In this document: piece by piece, positions 16,310 through 25,047 of the stretch
Numbering within the stretch: position 1 is the first letter of the stretch
How the letters are laid out: every line of letters begins with the position of its first letter
Assembly: GCF_900105615.1 (NCBI RefSeq)
Contig: NZ_LT630003.1
Span: 124,001-188,000, forward strand
Direction of reading: 5' to 3'
DNA: 64,000 nt
Source of the DNA: Lacrimispora sphenoides JCM 1415
GTDB taxonomy: Bacteria > Bacillota > Clostridia > Lachnospirales > Lachnospiraceae
The notes under the pieces: model-generated
What the model saw: the letters and a program-made list of their open reading frames with translations, nothing else
Told to the model about the DNA's origin: nothing
Databases searched by the model: none
Made by a program: the position numbers and the translations under genes

Positions 16310-16321
16310 AGGACCGGTCCT
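16310..16321. promoter_or_regulatory. 12-base palindrome upstream of the GyrI-like gene
   Basis: AGGACCGGTCCT is a perfect palindrome 25 bases upstream of the minus-strand start codon at 16285, in the divergent region shared with the Cys-rich winged-helix gene. It could be an operator; this is unproven. Confidence 0.35.
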
Positions 16322-16572
16322 TTTCCACAGTACAATGATATAAAATGAAATGCAACTGAACTTTTAAACGTTGTGCAATTTCACCAATGGATTCCCCGGA
16401 ACAGGAGCCTGGGGATCTTACTCTTGCATAATTAAAAAAGTAGTAATAAAATGGTTATAAGATTTGATTTGTTATGGTAACGGATCATGGCCATTACTGG
16501 AAATTTAAGGAGAATGGCAAGCTTTGCAATGTTGGAATAGAAGTTTTATAATGCACGAACGGAGGAACCGGA

Positions 16573-17148
16573 ATGAAAAATGAAATACTTGCTAAAGAAC
16601 ACTGCCCATACTGTAAAAGACATTGTTCTTTAATAGATCCCCACTGCGGAAAAGGAAGAGCATTGGCGGAAAAGAGAAAAAAGGAAGAGAAGAAGGTAAA
16701 AGAAGAAAAAAAGGAACCAGCCATGGATCCTGAAACGGTAGAATGGAAAGATATCCAGTCCGAAATCAGACTGATACACCTTTTTAATAATGTCAGCTGT
16801 CTGCTGCCTGAGCGGAAAGCCGGGAAGCAGGGAGGGAAAGGGGTCAGGCTTTATATAATGGCAGAATTGGCTGAAAAAGGTGACCTGACACAAAAGGAGC
16901 TTAAGGAAAATTCCGGGCCGCTTTTTAAAGAGCTGGAGGAGGCTTTGCAAAAGCTGGAGAAAAAGGGCTATATCAGCCGGAAGCAGGATGAAGGAAAAGA
17001 CATAAAGATCTCACTGACCGGTAAGGGATACGAGTCGGCCAAAGAACATATGAGGGAGTGGAAGAGGGAGAATGACAGTATTTTTTCCCCGCTTACAGAG
17101 GATGAAAAAGGTTCGCTGGAACAAATTCTGAAAAAAATTCACCCCTGA
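16573..17148 (+). CDS. Winged-helix protein with N-terminal Cys cluster and charged linker
   Basis: A 191-residue protein in three parts. The N-terminus has Cys11, Cys14, Cys18 and Cys25 ('HCPYCKRHCSLIDPHC'), likely a zinc or iron-sulfur site. Next is a Lys/Glu-rich stretch (~33-48). The C-terminal part resembles a MarR-type winged helix ('MAELAEKGDLTQKELKENSGPLFKELEEALQKLEKKGYISRKQDEGKDIKISLTGKGYESA', with recognition helix and a beta wing). It is probably a metal- or redox-responsive DNA-binding protein (inference). It has a GGAGGAACC site before the ATG and seems monocistronic, ending near a weak GCCAT/ATGGC hairpin at 17158-17171. Confidence 0.7.
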   Translation: MKNEILAKEHCPYCKRHCSLIDPHCGKGRALAEKRKKEEKKVKEEKKEPAMDPETVEWKDIQSEIRLIHLFNNVSCLLPERKAGKQGGKGVRLYIMAELAEKGDLTQKELKENSGPLFKELEEALQKLEKKGYISRKQDEGKDIKISLTGKGYESAKEHMREWKRENDSIFSPLTEDEKGSLEQILKKIHP

Positions 17149-17190
17149 ATAAACTACGCCATGAATATGGCATTTTCCATAAGACCAGGG

Positions 17191-17219
17191 TTGTGTTTCG
17201 TTAAAAATTGTAGTACAAT
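17191..17219 (+). promoter_or_regulatory. Promoter of the unknown exported protein and secDF
   Basis: TTGTGT (17191-17196) and TACAAT (17214-17219) are 17 bases apart. Transcription would start near 17226. Confidence 0.55.
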
Positions 17220-17279
17220 GCAACAGGATATCATCCGATTATTATGTTTTATGATGCGGCTGCCGCAGGAGGAGTACCA

Positions 17280-17708
17280 TTGAAATACCAGGTAAAGAAA
17301 ACCAGGTCTGTCAGCCGGATACTGGCACTGTTATGTTGTATTGCCTTACTTTTTGGAGAACTGAATGCGCTGGGCATGGACTGGAATCCTGGACAGGCGT
17401 TTTTAATTATAACGCAGGCCCTGCCAAAAGGATATACTCATCCGAAAAAGAATGACGCGGTTGCTGAGTTTCCGGGAGCCTTAGAGGAAGAGGCTGCGGG
17501 TGAAACTCTGGTTGATGCCTGGAGCAGGTACTTAATCGGAATCTTACCATTAAAGTATCTGGCGGTCAAAGAATTATTCCTGCCTGCCCCGCTTATTTTA
17601 TGGTCGGAACGAACCATGTTGATGAAGGAGGGGTATGCCGGCAGAGAGTATCTGATCAGGTACATCCATGATTCGGATGGTGAGAAAGGAGTAAGGGTTA
17701 AAATTTAA
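17280..17708 (+). CDS. Unknown membrane-anchored or secreted protein upstream of SecDF
   Basis: I do not recognise the family. Translation most likely begins at TTG 17280, five bases after AGGAGGAG (17267-17274), giving 142 residues. An in-frame ATG at 17244 lacks a ribosome binding site and is only about 18 bases from the predicted transcript start. The N-terminus is Lys/Arg-rich ('KYQVKKTRSVSR') followed by a hydrophobic segment ('ILALLCCIALLFGELNAL'), so the rest is probably extracytoplasmic. The remainder is acidic with another moderately hydrophobic patch ('LIGILPLKYLAVKELFLPAPLIL'). It is 37 bases upstream of secDF and probably cotranscribed, hinting at a role in export or envelope biogenesis (inference). 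Confidence 0.6.
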   Translation: MKYQVKKTRSVSRILALLCCIALLFGELNALGMDWNPGQAFLIITQALPKGYTHPKKNDAVAEFPGALEEEAAGETLVDAWSRYLIGILPLKYLAVKELFLPAPLILWSERTMLMKEGYAGREYLIRYIHDSDGEKGVRVKI

Positions 17709-17745
17709 AAGTATTTAAAATTATAATAAGAAAAGAGGATAACCA

Positions 17746-19923
17746 ATGAAGCCAGGAAAGAAAATGCTTGCTGCAATTTTAATAGTAATTGCGGCTCTCA
17801 TTTGTGTTGCGGCATTTGGGGCCGGAAGCGGTATTAAGGGCGTACGTGAAATGCGTTACGGTATCGACATCCGCGGAGGAGTAGAGGCAGTATTTGAACC
17901 ACAGGGACTTGACCGCACCCCATCAGAAAAGGAACTTGATACAGCCAGACAGGTCATAGAGACCCGTATGGATAACCAGAATATTGTTGACCGCGAAGTG
18001 ACCGTGGATAAAAACGGAGGATATATCATCGTCCGGTTCCCATGGAAATCCGGTGAGACCAATTTTAACCCGGAAGAGGCCATTGCGGAGTTAGGTGAGA
18101 TGGCTGAGCTTACATTCCGGGATCCTGATGGTAATGTTCTGATCCAGGGAAAAGATGTACAGAACGCAGCCCCTGAGACCGCAAATAACAACGGGATCAA
18201 GAGCTATCAGGTAGCTCTTAGCTTTAATGCAGAAGGCTCCAAGCTGTTTGAAGATGCGACAGGAAAGCTGATCGGAAAACGGATGAGCATTTACATGGAT
18301 CAGGATCTGATTTCCAGTCCTACAGTACAGACTAAGATATCAGGCGGACAGGCAGTTATTACAGGAATGCAGGATTATGATGATGCAAAGAATCTGGCTG
18401 AGAAGATCAATGCAGGCTCTCTTCCATTTTCCCTTAAGACCACCAATTTCTCCACCATAAGCCCTTCTCTTGGAAACAATGCTTTGTCGATTATGATATA
18501 TGCAGGATTGGCTGCGTTTTTAGTGATCTGCTTGTTTATGCTGGTATTTTACAAGCTGCCAGGCGCTGTTGCCTGTGTCACTCTGGTCCTGCAGACGGTT
18601 CTGCAGATGCTTGCCGTCTCGATTCCGCAGTACACCTTAACCCTTCCGGGTATTGCCGGTATTATCCTGACCATAGGTATGGCGGTGGATACGAATATCA
18701 TTATTTCAGAGCGTATCTCGGATGAACTGAAAAAAGGCATTTCCGTAAAAGGCGCAATACTGGCTGGATATAAAAATGCTTTCTCGTCTGTATTAGACGG
18801 AAATGTGACCACAGCCATTGTTGCAATAATCCTGATGTTTTTAGGTTCAGGCACCATGCTGAGCTTTGGTTATACGTTGCTGATCGGTATGATCGTGAAC
18901 CTCTTGGTAGGTGTTTCTGTTTCCAAGCAGCTTTTATTATCCATGATCCAGAGTGATACATGGAATGCTGAAAAATGGTTCCGGATCAGAAAAGATAAAA
19001 AAACCATTCCGTTCTATCAAAAGAAATATATTTTTGGAATCATTTCCGGGGCGGTCATCCTTTCCGGAATTGCAGGCTGCTTTATTTTTGGAGTAAAGCT
19101 GGATACCCAGTTTACCGGAGGTGCAGTATTAAGCTATTCCGTATCAGATGAAGCGGATACAGGTACGATCCAGGCAGCTATTGAGCGAGAGACAAACCGG
19201 CCGGTTACTGTTCAGATCAAGGAAGATAACATGACCGGGCTTAAGAGACTTTCCGTCACACTTGCGGGAAATTCAGGTATGTCTCCGGAAGATCAGAAAA
19301 AGGTAACGGATGCCATCAACAGTACCTCTGACAATGCAGATGCAAAACTGTCAGAGACCTATGTAGTTGAGCCTTATATCGGAGCAAAGGCAATGAAGAA
19401 TGCAGCGGTTGCTATTGTACTTTCTCTGCTTTTCATTGTTATTTATGTTTGGATCCGGTTTTCAGCAATATCCGGCCTTCCTGCAGGAGTTACTGCAATG
19501 ATTGCGCTGCTCCATGATGTAATTGTGGTGTTCTTTGTATTCGTGCTGTTCCGGATTCCGTTAAACGATGCTTTTGTGGCGGTCGTCCTGACGATAATCG
19601 GTTATTCCATCAACGATACCATCGTTATCTATGACCGAATCCGTGAAAACAGAAAGAAGGATACCAAAATGCCGGTCGATGAGCTGGTAAATATCAGTAC
19701 CACCCAGACCCTTGGAAGGTCCATCAATACATCCTGTACCACGGGAATCTGTGTGCTTATCATTCTGGCAGCTTCCGTTTACTTCCAGATCGGGTCTATT
19801 TTGGAGTTCTCACTTCCAATGTTCTTTGGTATCCTGACCGGATGCTACTCCTCCATTTGCGTGGCAGGTACGCTTTGGGCTATGTGGGAGAATAGAAAAG
19901 TTAAAGTTAAAGCTAAAAAGTAA
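17746..19923 (+). CDS. secDF: Protein translocase subunit SecDF (fused SecD-SecF)
   Basis: A 725-residue fusion of SecD and SecF, as in many Firmicutes. It is a membrane RND-type protein that uses the proton gradient to help SecYEG pull proteins across the membrane. SecD part: N-terminal span, 'YGIDIRGGVEAVFEP' (D1 motif), a large external P1 domain, and spans with 'GIILTIGMAVDTNIIISERISDEL' (D4 motif with the key Asp). SecF part from about residue 425: 'FGVKLDTQFTGGAVLSY' and 'TIIGYSINDTIVIYDRIREN'. A terminator follows. Confidence 0.95.
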   Translation: MKPGKKMLAAILIVIAALICVAAFGAGSGIKGVREMRYGIDIRGGVEAVFEPQGLDRTPSEKELDTARQVIETRMDNQNIVDREVTVDKNGGYIIVRFPWKSGETNFNPEEAIAELGEMAELTFRDPDGNVLIQGKDVQNAAPETANNNGIKSYQVALSFNAEGSKLFEDATGKLIGKRMSIYMDQDLISSPTVQTKISGGQAVITGMQDYDDAKNLAEKINAGSLPFSLKTTNFSTISPSLGNNALSIMIYAGLAAFLVICLFMLVFYKLPGAVACVTLVLQTVLQMLAVSIPQYTLTLPGIAGIILTIGMAVDTNIIISERISDELKKGISVKGAILAGYKNAFSSVLDGNVTTAIVAIILMFLGSGTMLSFGYTLLIGMIVNLLVGVSVSKQLLLSMIQSDTWNAEKWFRIRKDKKTIPFYQKKYIFGIISGAVILSGIAGCFIFGVKLDTQFTGGAVLSYSVSDEADTGTIQAAIERETNRPVTVQIKEDNMTGLKRLSVTLAGNSGMSPEDQKKVTDAINSTSDNADAKLSETYVVEPYIGAKAMKNAAVAIVLSLLFIVIYVWIRFSAISGLPAGVTAMIALLHDVIVVFFVFVLFRIPLNDAFVAVVLTIIGYSINDTIVIYDRIRENRKKDTKMPVDELVNISTTQTLGRSINTSCTTGICVLIILAASVYFQIGSILEFSLPMFFGILTGCYSSICVAGTLWAMWENRKVKVKAKK

Positions 19924-19946
19924 AAAGCGATTTTTGAGCCTGTAAG

Positions 19947-19996
19947 GGCCGCTGCTTTGCCATTGAGGAATCGGGGACAAAGCAGCGGCCTTTTTC
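19947..19996 (+). terminator. Intrinsic terminator after secDF
   Basis: A perfect 13-base stem GGCCGCTGCTTTG (19947-19959) with CAAAGCAGCGGCC (19978-19990) is followed by five T. Confidence 0.92.
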
Positions 19997-20072
19997 GTGA
20001 AGATGTTTATAAATAATGCCAGATCGGGATATTATCAGACGCTATTTAAAATAAATAATTTTTATTACACCA

Positions 20073-20101
20073 TTGAATAATTTGGTAATAAATGTTAGAA
20101 T
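20073..20101 (+). promoter_or_regulatory. Promoter of the ferritin gene
   Basis: TTGAAT (20073-20078) and TAGAAT (20096-20101) are 17 bases apart in a very AT-rich region. No Fur-box-like dyad is evident. Confidence 0.55.
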
Positions 20102-20173
20102 ATAACATATCATTTTGAATGCCAATTCAATCTGATAGAAAAAAACAAAACAAGGAAAAAGGAGGCGTAGATT

Positions 20174-20686
20174 TTGTTAAATAAAGAAATTGTTGCAAAA
20201 ATTAACAAACAGATCAATTTTGAACTGTATTCGGCATACATCTATCTGGATATAGCAAACTATTATGCGGACAGTAATTTAAACGGTTTTGCTAACTGGT
20301 TTAAGATCCAGACCCAGGAAGAGCGGGATCATGCCATGCTCTTTATGAATTATTTACTTAACAACGGCGAAAAGGTTGTACTGGAAGATATTAAGGCTCC
20401 TGATTTTGTTTACACGGATTTCCGCCAGCCGGCCATGGCTGCCTATGAACATGAGGTGAAGGTAACGGCTTCCATTCATGATATTTACGGAGCAGCTTAC
20501 GAATTAAAAGATTTCCGTACCATGCAGTTCCTTGACTGGTTCGTAAAAGAACAGAATGAAGAGGAAAAAAATACGGACGAGATTATAAAGAGATATGACT
20601 TATTTGGAAATGATCCCAAGGGATTGTATTTGCTGGATTCGGAGTTGACGGCAAGGGTTTATACGCCGCCCTCTCTTGTAATTTAA
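20174..20686 (+). CDS. Ferritin (non-heme, bacterial FtnA type)
   Basis: A 170-residue four-helix ferritin starting with TTG (GGAGG at 20161-20165 fits). It stores iron as mineral in a 24-subunit cytoplasmic shell and protects against Fe/oxygen chemistry. Ferroxidase-centre residues are visible: Glu17 ('FELYSAYIYL'), Glu50 and His53 ('QEERDHAM'), and the later 'VKEQNEEEKN' segment. Length and helix pattern match bacterial ferritins; no heme-binding Met of bacterioferritin was assigned. It is monocistronic, with its own promoter and terminator. Confidence 0.94.
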   Translation: MLNKEIVAKINKQINFELYSAYIYLDIANYYADSNLNGFANWFKIQTQEERDHAMLFMNYLLNNGEKVVLEDIKAPDFVYTDFRQPAMAAYEHEVKVTASIHDIYGAAYELKDFRTMQFLDWFVKEQNEEEKNTDEIIKRYDLFGNDPKGLYLLDSELTARVYTPPSLVI

Positions 20687-20761
20687 ACCTCAGCAAGCAG
20701 GGTCGCGGATTGCGAATATCCGATTGACTCTATACGGTATCATAACCATAAACAAAAGAAG

Positions 20762-20812
20762 AGCAGTCTCTGCCATGATAGAAGCAATGTTTCATGGCAG
20801 GGGATGCTTTTT
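20762..20812 (+). terminator. Intrinsic terminator after ferritin
   Basis: A long imperfect stem (20762-20778 with 20792-20808, several G-U pairs; core CTGCCATGA/TCATGGCAG) is followed by T-rich sequence. It overlaps an upstream in-frame ATG of the next gene, which argues against that start. Confidence 0.75.
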
Positions 20813-20871
20813 CTGTTTTTACCGCCAAAAGCTGCGGCTGCTTTAGAAACAATCTGGACAAAGGGGGAAAG

Positions 20872-21807
20872 ATGTTTGTGGCAAAACAAAGGGAGAAGGT
20901 GGAATTGCGCTACTATGTGATTCCGGAGACGGAAGTGGTTCTGGCTCTATTGGGGGAGGATTGGATCCGGGAATATGGGAAAGATATCAAATACCTTCAT
21001 TTTCACGATCTTATGGAAATCGGATATTGCCACTGGGGGGACGGAGAAGTGGTCCTGGGGCAGGAACGCCTTCCTTTTTCCAGCCATTCCATGATGATCG
21101 TACCGCCAAGGCTTCCTCATACCACGAACTCTGTGGATGGGACAAAGGGGTATTGGGAGTGGATGTACATTGACCTGGAAAAAACAGTATCTGAAGTGTA
21201 CGGCCATGACCCGGTGCACCAAAGCACCATATTAAAAAGGCTCCATCGAACCGGGTACCTTCTGTCAGAAGAGGACAATCCCGGCCTGTCCAGACTGATT
21301 TTAGGGATTATGGAAGAAGCGCGGCATAAAAAGCCTTATTACAAAGACAGCATTCGAGGCTATCTTAATGCTTTTGTGGTGGAACTTCTGCGGCTTTCCG
21401 ATGATGAGGAGCGGATCGTAGGAGGCAGGGGCAGTACCGCCGTTTTAGCAGGAGCCCTGGATTATGTTGCAACGCATTATCACCAGGAAATCAAGGTCAG
21501 CAGTCTGGCAGAGGCCTGCAACATGAGTGAAAGCCATTTCCGCCGTGTTTTTGAAGAGGGAATGAATATGAAGCCTTTGGACTATATCAACTTAATCCGG
21601 GTTCGGAGTGCCTGTGAACTGCTGAAAAAGACAGGGAAATCCATGGAAGAGGTTGGAGAGGAGTCGGGATTTGCTTCAATTTCTGCATTTAACCGGAATT
21701 TTAGAAAAATATTAAATGTTTCCCCTTATCAATGGAAAAAATCAAAAGAAAATTATGAGGGAAAGCTGCTCCACTACAGAATCAGCGCTCAAAAAGGCTG
21801 GGATTAA
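20872..21807 (+). CDS. AraC family transcriptional regulator (cupin plus AraC HTH)
   Basis: About 311 residues. The N-terminal half is a cupin-like sugar-sensing domain ('YLHFHDLMEIGYCHWGDGEVVLG', 'MMIVPPRLPHT'). The C-terminal ~100 residues contain two helix-turn-helix units ('IKVSSLAEACNMSESHFRRVFEEGMNMKPLDYI' and 'EEVGEESGFASISAFNRNFRKILNVSPYQWKKS'). ATG 20794 is in frame but lies inside the upstream terminator; AAGGGGGA at 20861-20868 marks ATG 20872. It probably activates the binding-protein/permease/GH42 genes next door, whose promoter has a good -10 but a poor -35 (inference). Confidence 0.92.
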   Translation: MFVAKQREKVELRYYVIPETEVVLALLGEDWIREYGKDIKYLHFHDLMEIGYCHWGDGEVVLGQERLPFSSHSMMIVPPRLPHTTNSVDGTKGYWEWMYIDLEKTVSEVYGHDPVHQSTILKRLHRTGYLLSEEDNPGLSRLILGIMEEARHKKPYYKDSIRGYLNAFVVELLRLSDDEERIVGGRGSTAVLAGALDYVATHYHQEIKVSSLAEACNMSESHFRRVFEEGMNMKPLDYINLIRVRSACELLKKTGKSMEEVGEESGFASISAFNRNFRKILNVSPYQWKKSKENYEGKLLHYRISAQKGWD

Positions 21808-21873
21808 GGGATTAATGATCGAATATGCGCGTTTTTTAATTGAATCTAAAGACTTTTAATCAAAAAACATTGG

Positions 21874-21879
21874 TATAAT
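21874..21879 (+). promoter_or_regulatory. -10 element of the second sugar ABC operon
   Basis: A perfect TATAAT without a recognisable -35 box (GACTTT-like sequence at the proper distance) is typical of a promoter needing an activator, fitting the AraC gene just upstream. Confidence 0.5.
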
Positions 21880-21928
21880 GAATTTATCATACAAGCCAAT
21901 TTTTTTATGAAAGAGGAGGAGTTTTGCT

Positions 21929-23248
21929 ATGAAGAGAAGAATTGCATCCATATTACTGGCCGGAGCCATGATGGCTTCCCTGACAGCCTGCGGGAGTTCT
22001 GGCGGTGCAGGACAGAATGCAGGAGGAAAGACAGGAGATGGGGCTAAGGCCGCAAACGAACTGACTGTCTGGTGCTGGGATCCTGCATTTAACATTTATG
22101 CAATGGAAGAAGCGGCAAAGGTGTACCAGAAGGATCATCCGGATTTCAAGCTGAATGTAGTGGAGACGCCCTGGGCTGACGTGCAGACCAAGCTGACGAC
22201 GGCGGCTACTTCTAAAAACCTGGATACTCTTCCTGATATCCTGTTAATGCAGGATAATGCATTTCAGAAGAATGTAATCAGCTACCCTGACGCCTTTAAG
22301 GATTTAACCGGAAGCGGAGTTGATTTTTCAAAGTTCCCAAATGCTAAAACTGCCTACTCTGTTGTAGATGGGAAAAACTACGGAGTTCCCTTTGATAACG
22401 GAGCTGCGATTGCAGCCTATCGTACCGATGTATTAAAAGAAGCCGGATATACGGAAGCAGACTTTACAGATATTACCTGGAGCAAGTATCAGTCCATGGG
22501 CGAGGAGATTTTAGCAAAGACAGGAAAACCTCTGTTATCCTGTACAGCAGGAGAGTCTGATCTGATCATGATCATGCTCCAGTCCGCAGGGGGAAGCCTC
22601 TTTGATAAGGACGGGAACCCAAGCATGGTTGGAAATGATAAGCTGAAAAAGGTTATTGAAACCTATGTTTCCCTTGTTAAGAGCGGCGTGCTTGTGGAAG
22701 TCAATGACTGGGATCAGTATGTTGGAACCATGACAAACAGCACAGTGGCAGGAACGATCAACGGCTGCTGGATTATGGCGAGCATCCAGACCGCAGAAGA
22801 CCAGTCCGGCAATTGGGCGATTACCAATATCCCGAAGCTTGAGGGTGTAAACGATGCAACCAATTATTCCAACAACGGTGGTTCCAGCTGGGCAGTCACT
22901 GCCGGAAGCAAGAATCCGGAACTGGCTGCAGATTTCCTGTCAAAGACCTTTGCAGGAAGCGTTCCTTTCTATGAGACCATTCTTCCAAAATCCGGAGCAC
23001 TGGCAACGTATCTTCCGGCAGCGGACAGTAAGGTTTATGGAGAACCTCAGACATTCTTCGGAGGAAAGCCGGTATATGCACAGATCACAGAGTTTGCATC
23101 AAAGGTTCCTTCCAATAATACCGGCGTTTATTATTATGAGGCCCGTGATGCGGTTGCAACTGCCATTACTCATGTAGTCTCAGGAGCTGACATAGATTCA
23201 GAGATTAAAACAGCAGAAGATACAGTTAAGTTTGCAATGGGTAAATAA
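21929..23248 (+). CDS. ABC sugar transporter solute-binding lipoprotein (CUT1 family)
   Basis: A 439-residue lipoprotein with signal peptide and lipobox LTAC (Cys21), then a Gly/Ala linker and a family 1 binding fold: 'NELTVWCWDPAFNIYAMEEAAKVYQKDHPDF', 'GVPFDNGAAIAAYRTDVLKEAGYT' and 'SWAVTAGSKNPELAADFLSKTFAG'. Trp-rich segments fit carbohydrate stacking. It feeds two permeases and a GH42 beta-galactosidase encoded downstream, so a beta-galactoside or galacto-oligosaccharide is the likely ligand (inference). An AGGAGGAG site precedes the ATG. Confidence 0.93.
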   Translation: MKRRIASILLAGAMMASLTACGSSGGAGQNAGGKTGDGAKAANELTVWCWDPAFNIYAMEEAAKVYQKDHPDFKLNVVETPWADVQTKLTTAATSKNLDTLPDILLMQDNAFQKNVISYPDAFKDLTGSGVDFSKFPNAKTAYSVVDGKNYGVPFDNGAAIAAYRTDVLKEAGYTEADFTDITWSKYQSMGEEILAKTGKPLLSCTAGESDLIMIMLQSAGGSLFDKDGNPSMVGNDKLKKVIETYVSLVKSGVLVEVNDWDQYVGTMTNSTVAGTINGCWIMASIQTAEDQSGNWAITNIPKLEGVNDATNYSNNGGSSWAVTAGSKNPELAADFLSKTFAGSVPFYETILPKSGALATYLPAADSKVYGEPQTFFGGKPVYAQITEFASKVPSNNTGVYYYEARDAVATAITHVVSGADIDSEIKTAEDTVKFAMGK

Positions 23249-23272
23249 AAATAAGAGGGAGGAGGCATTTCA

Positions 23273-24166
23273 GTGGGAAATTCGAAGAAAAAGCTGTCCT
23301 TAGGCCAGAAGCAGAGTCTTGCGGGCTGGACATTTTTAACGCCTGCGGTCATCCTGATTGCGGTTATGAGCTTTCTGCCCATGATCCAGGCACTGTTCCT
23401 TTCCTTTCAGACAGGAATCGGCGCGGCAATGAAGTGGACAGGCGGGACCAATTATGTAAGAATGTTCAAGGATCCTGTTTTTATGCAGGCTCTAAAAAAC
23501 AATTTTATTTACCTGATCATACAGGTACCGATCATGCTTGTATCGGCTCTGGTCCTGGCTTCTCTGCTGAACAATAAAGACCTGCGGTTCAAAGGGCTTT
23601 TCCGTACTGCGATTTTTCTGCCCTGTGCAACCTCCCTCGTATCCTATGCAGTAATTTTCCGTTCCCTGTTTGCAGTGGATGGGCTGGTCAATATCGTTCT
23701 GATGAAGCTTGGAATATTGACCACAGGATACAACTTCCTGGGTCATCCAAATTCTGCAAGGATCGTAATTATCCTTGCCCTCATCTGGAGGTGGACAGGC
23801 TATAATATGGTGTTTTATCTATCCGGCTTACAGAACATTGAGTATTCCGTGTATGAAGCGGCAAAAATTGACGGAGCCTCTCCAATTCAGTCCTTCTTCC
23901 GGATTACGATTCCGCTTTTAAAGCCCACCATTCTGCTGACGGCCATCATGTCCACCAACGGTACCCTGCAGCTGTTTGATGAGTCCGTGAACTTAACAAA
24001 CGGCGGACCGGCTAATTCCACCATTACCATGTCCCACTATATTTATAATGTATCATTCAAGTATGTGCCAAACTTCGGGTATGCAGCTTCTATGTCTTAC
24101 CTGATCCTGATTCTGGTTGCAGTTCTTGCATTTATACAGCTGAAGGTAGGTGATAAGCGTGACTAA
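23273..24166 (+). CDS. ABC sugar transporter permease, MalF/UgpA type (GTG start)
   Basis: A 297-residue integral membrane protein beginning with GTG, seven bases after GGGAGGAGG. It carries a first span 'LTPAVILIAVMSFLPMIQALFLSF', multiple later helices, the ATPase-contact loop 'YEAAKIDGASPIQSFFRITIP', and 'TNGGPANSTITMSHYIYNVSF', the usual C-terminal MalF/UgpA feature. It is one half of the channel for the AraC-controlled importer. Its 3' end overlaps the next permease by 8 bases if that starts at 24159. Confidence 0.93.
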   Translation: MGNSKKKLSLGQKQSLAGWTFLTPAVILIAVMSFLPMIQALFLSFQTGIGAAMKWTGGTNYVRMFKDPVFMQALKNNFIYLIIQVPIMLVSALVLASLLNNKDLRFKGLFRTAIFLPCATSLVSYAVIFRSLFAVDGLVNIVLMKLGILTTGYNFLGHPNSARIVIILALIWRWTGYNMVFYLSGLQNIEYSVYEAAKIDGASPIQSFFRITIPLLKPTILLTAIMSTNGTLQLFDESVNLTNGGPANSTITMSHYIYNVSFKYVPNFGYAASMSYLILILVAVLAFIQLKVGDKRD

Positions 24167-24965
24167 GGGAAAAAAGTTTTTTGCATATGCATTTTTGACC
24201 ATTGTTTCTGTCATCTCAGTGTTTCCCCTGTACTGGATGATGGTTGCGGCTACCAATAAAAGCGTGGATGTGACCAGAGGGACCCTGATATTCGGAACAG
24301 CACTTTTTGACAATGTGAAGAAGCTGTTCGCTTCCCAGAATGTTGCCACAGCCCTTGGGAATTCCTTTAAATATTCCATTATCATGACGTTTTTCTCCCT
24401 GCTGGTCTGTTCCATCGCAGGATATGGGTTTGAAGTCTTTCATGACAAGGCAAAGGACCGGGTCATGAGCGTGATCCTGCTGGCCATGATGGTTCCCTTT
24501 GCAGCCACCATGATTCCCCTTTACCGGATGTTTTCAAGTGCAAGGCTGTTAAACAGTACCCTGGGATTTATCCTTCCCACCATATCCACCCCGTTTCTGA
24601 TTATGATGTTCCGCCAGAGTGCAAGATCCTTTCCGTCGGATATCATGGAGGCGGCAAGGCTTGACGGGTTAAGTGAGTTCCAGATTTTCTATCGGATGTT
24701 TCTGCCTACCATGCGCTCCACTTATGCGGCAGCTATGACCATTACCTTTATGAGCGCCTGGAACAGTTACCTTTGGCCTAAGGTGATCATGTCCGATGCA
24801 AGCAGCATTACCATGCCAATGCTTGTGGCCAACTTAACGGAAGGATATGTGACCGATTATGGTATCCTTATGCTGGCAGTATTAGTCTGCACCATTCCTA
24901 CAGTAATCGTTTTCTTCCTGCTGCAAAGAAGCTTTGCAGAAGGTATCACAGGAGCAGTAAAATAA
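24159..24965 (+). CDS. ABC sugar transporter permease, MalG type (GTG start)
   Basis: About 268 residues with the EAA loop 'MEAARLDGLSEFQIFYRMFLP' and a typical MalG-like N-terminal span ('YAFLTIVSVISVFPLYWMMVAATN') and C-terminus ('LLQRSFAEGITGAVK'). Two in-frame GTG codons (24150, 24159) are possible. AGGTGAT at 24148-24154, a direct match to the anti-Shine-Dalgarno sequence, is placed well for 24159. It is the second channel subunit of the importer; no ATPase gene accompanies it. Confidence 0.92.
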   Translation: MTKGKKFFAYAFLTIVSVISVFPLYWMMVAATNKSVDVTRGTLIFGTALFDNVKKLFASQNVATALGNSFKYSIIMTFFSLLVCSIAGYGFEVFHDKAKDRVMSVILLAMMVPFAATMIPLYRMFSSARLLNSTLGFILPTISTPFLIMMFRQSARSFPSDIMEAARLDGLSEFQIFYRMFLPTMRSTYAAAMTITFMSAWNSYLWPKVIMSDASSITMPMLVANLTEGYVTDYGILMLAVLVCTIPTVIVFFLLQRSFAEGITGAVK

Positions 24966-24979
24966 AAAAATCAAATCAG

Positions 24980-25025
24980 ATGCCGCGGCCGGCTTCCGGA
25001 TATGGAATCGGCTGCGGTATTTTTA
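24980..25025 (+). terminator. Terminator-like hairpin between permease and GH42 genes
   Basis: ATGCCGCGGCCG (24980-24991) pairs with CGGCTGCGGTAT (25009-25020) over 12 pairs (two G-U), followed by TTTTT. It probably reduces, rather than abolishes, expression of the downstream beta-galactosidase. Confidence 0.75.
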
Positions 25026-25047
25026 TGAAGAAAAGGAGCAAGAAAAT

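Noticed and set aside
20794..20871. N-terminal extension of the AraC-type regulator
   Set aside because: The extension lies in the ferritin terminator and has no conserved residues; ATG 20872 has a good site.
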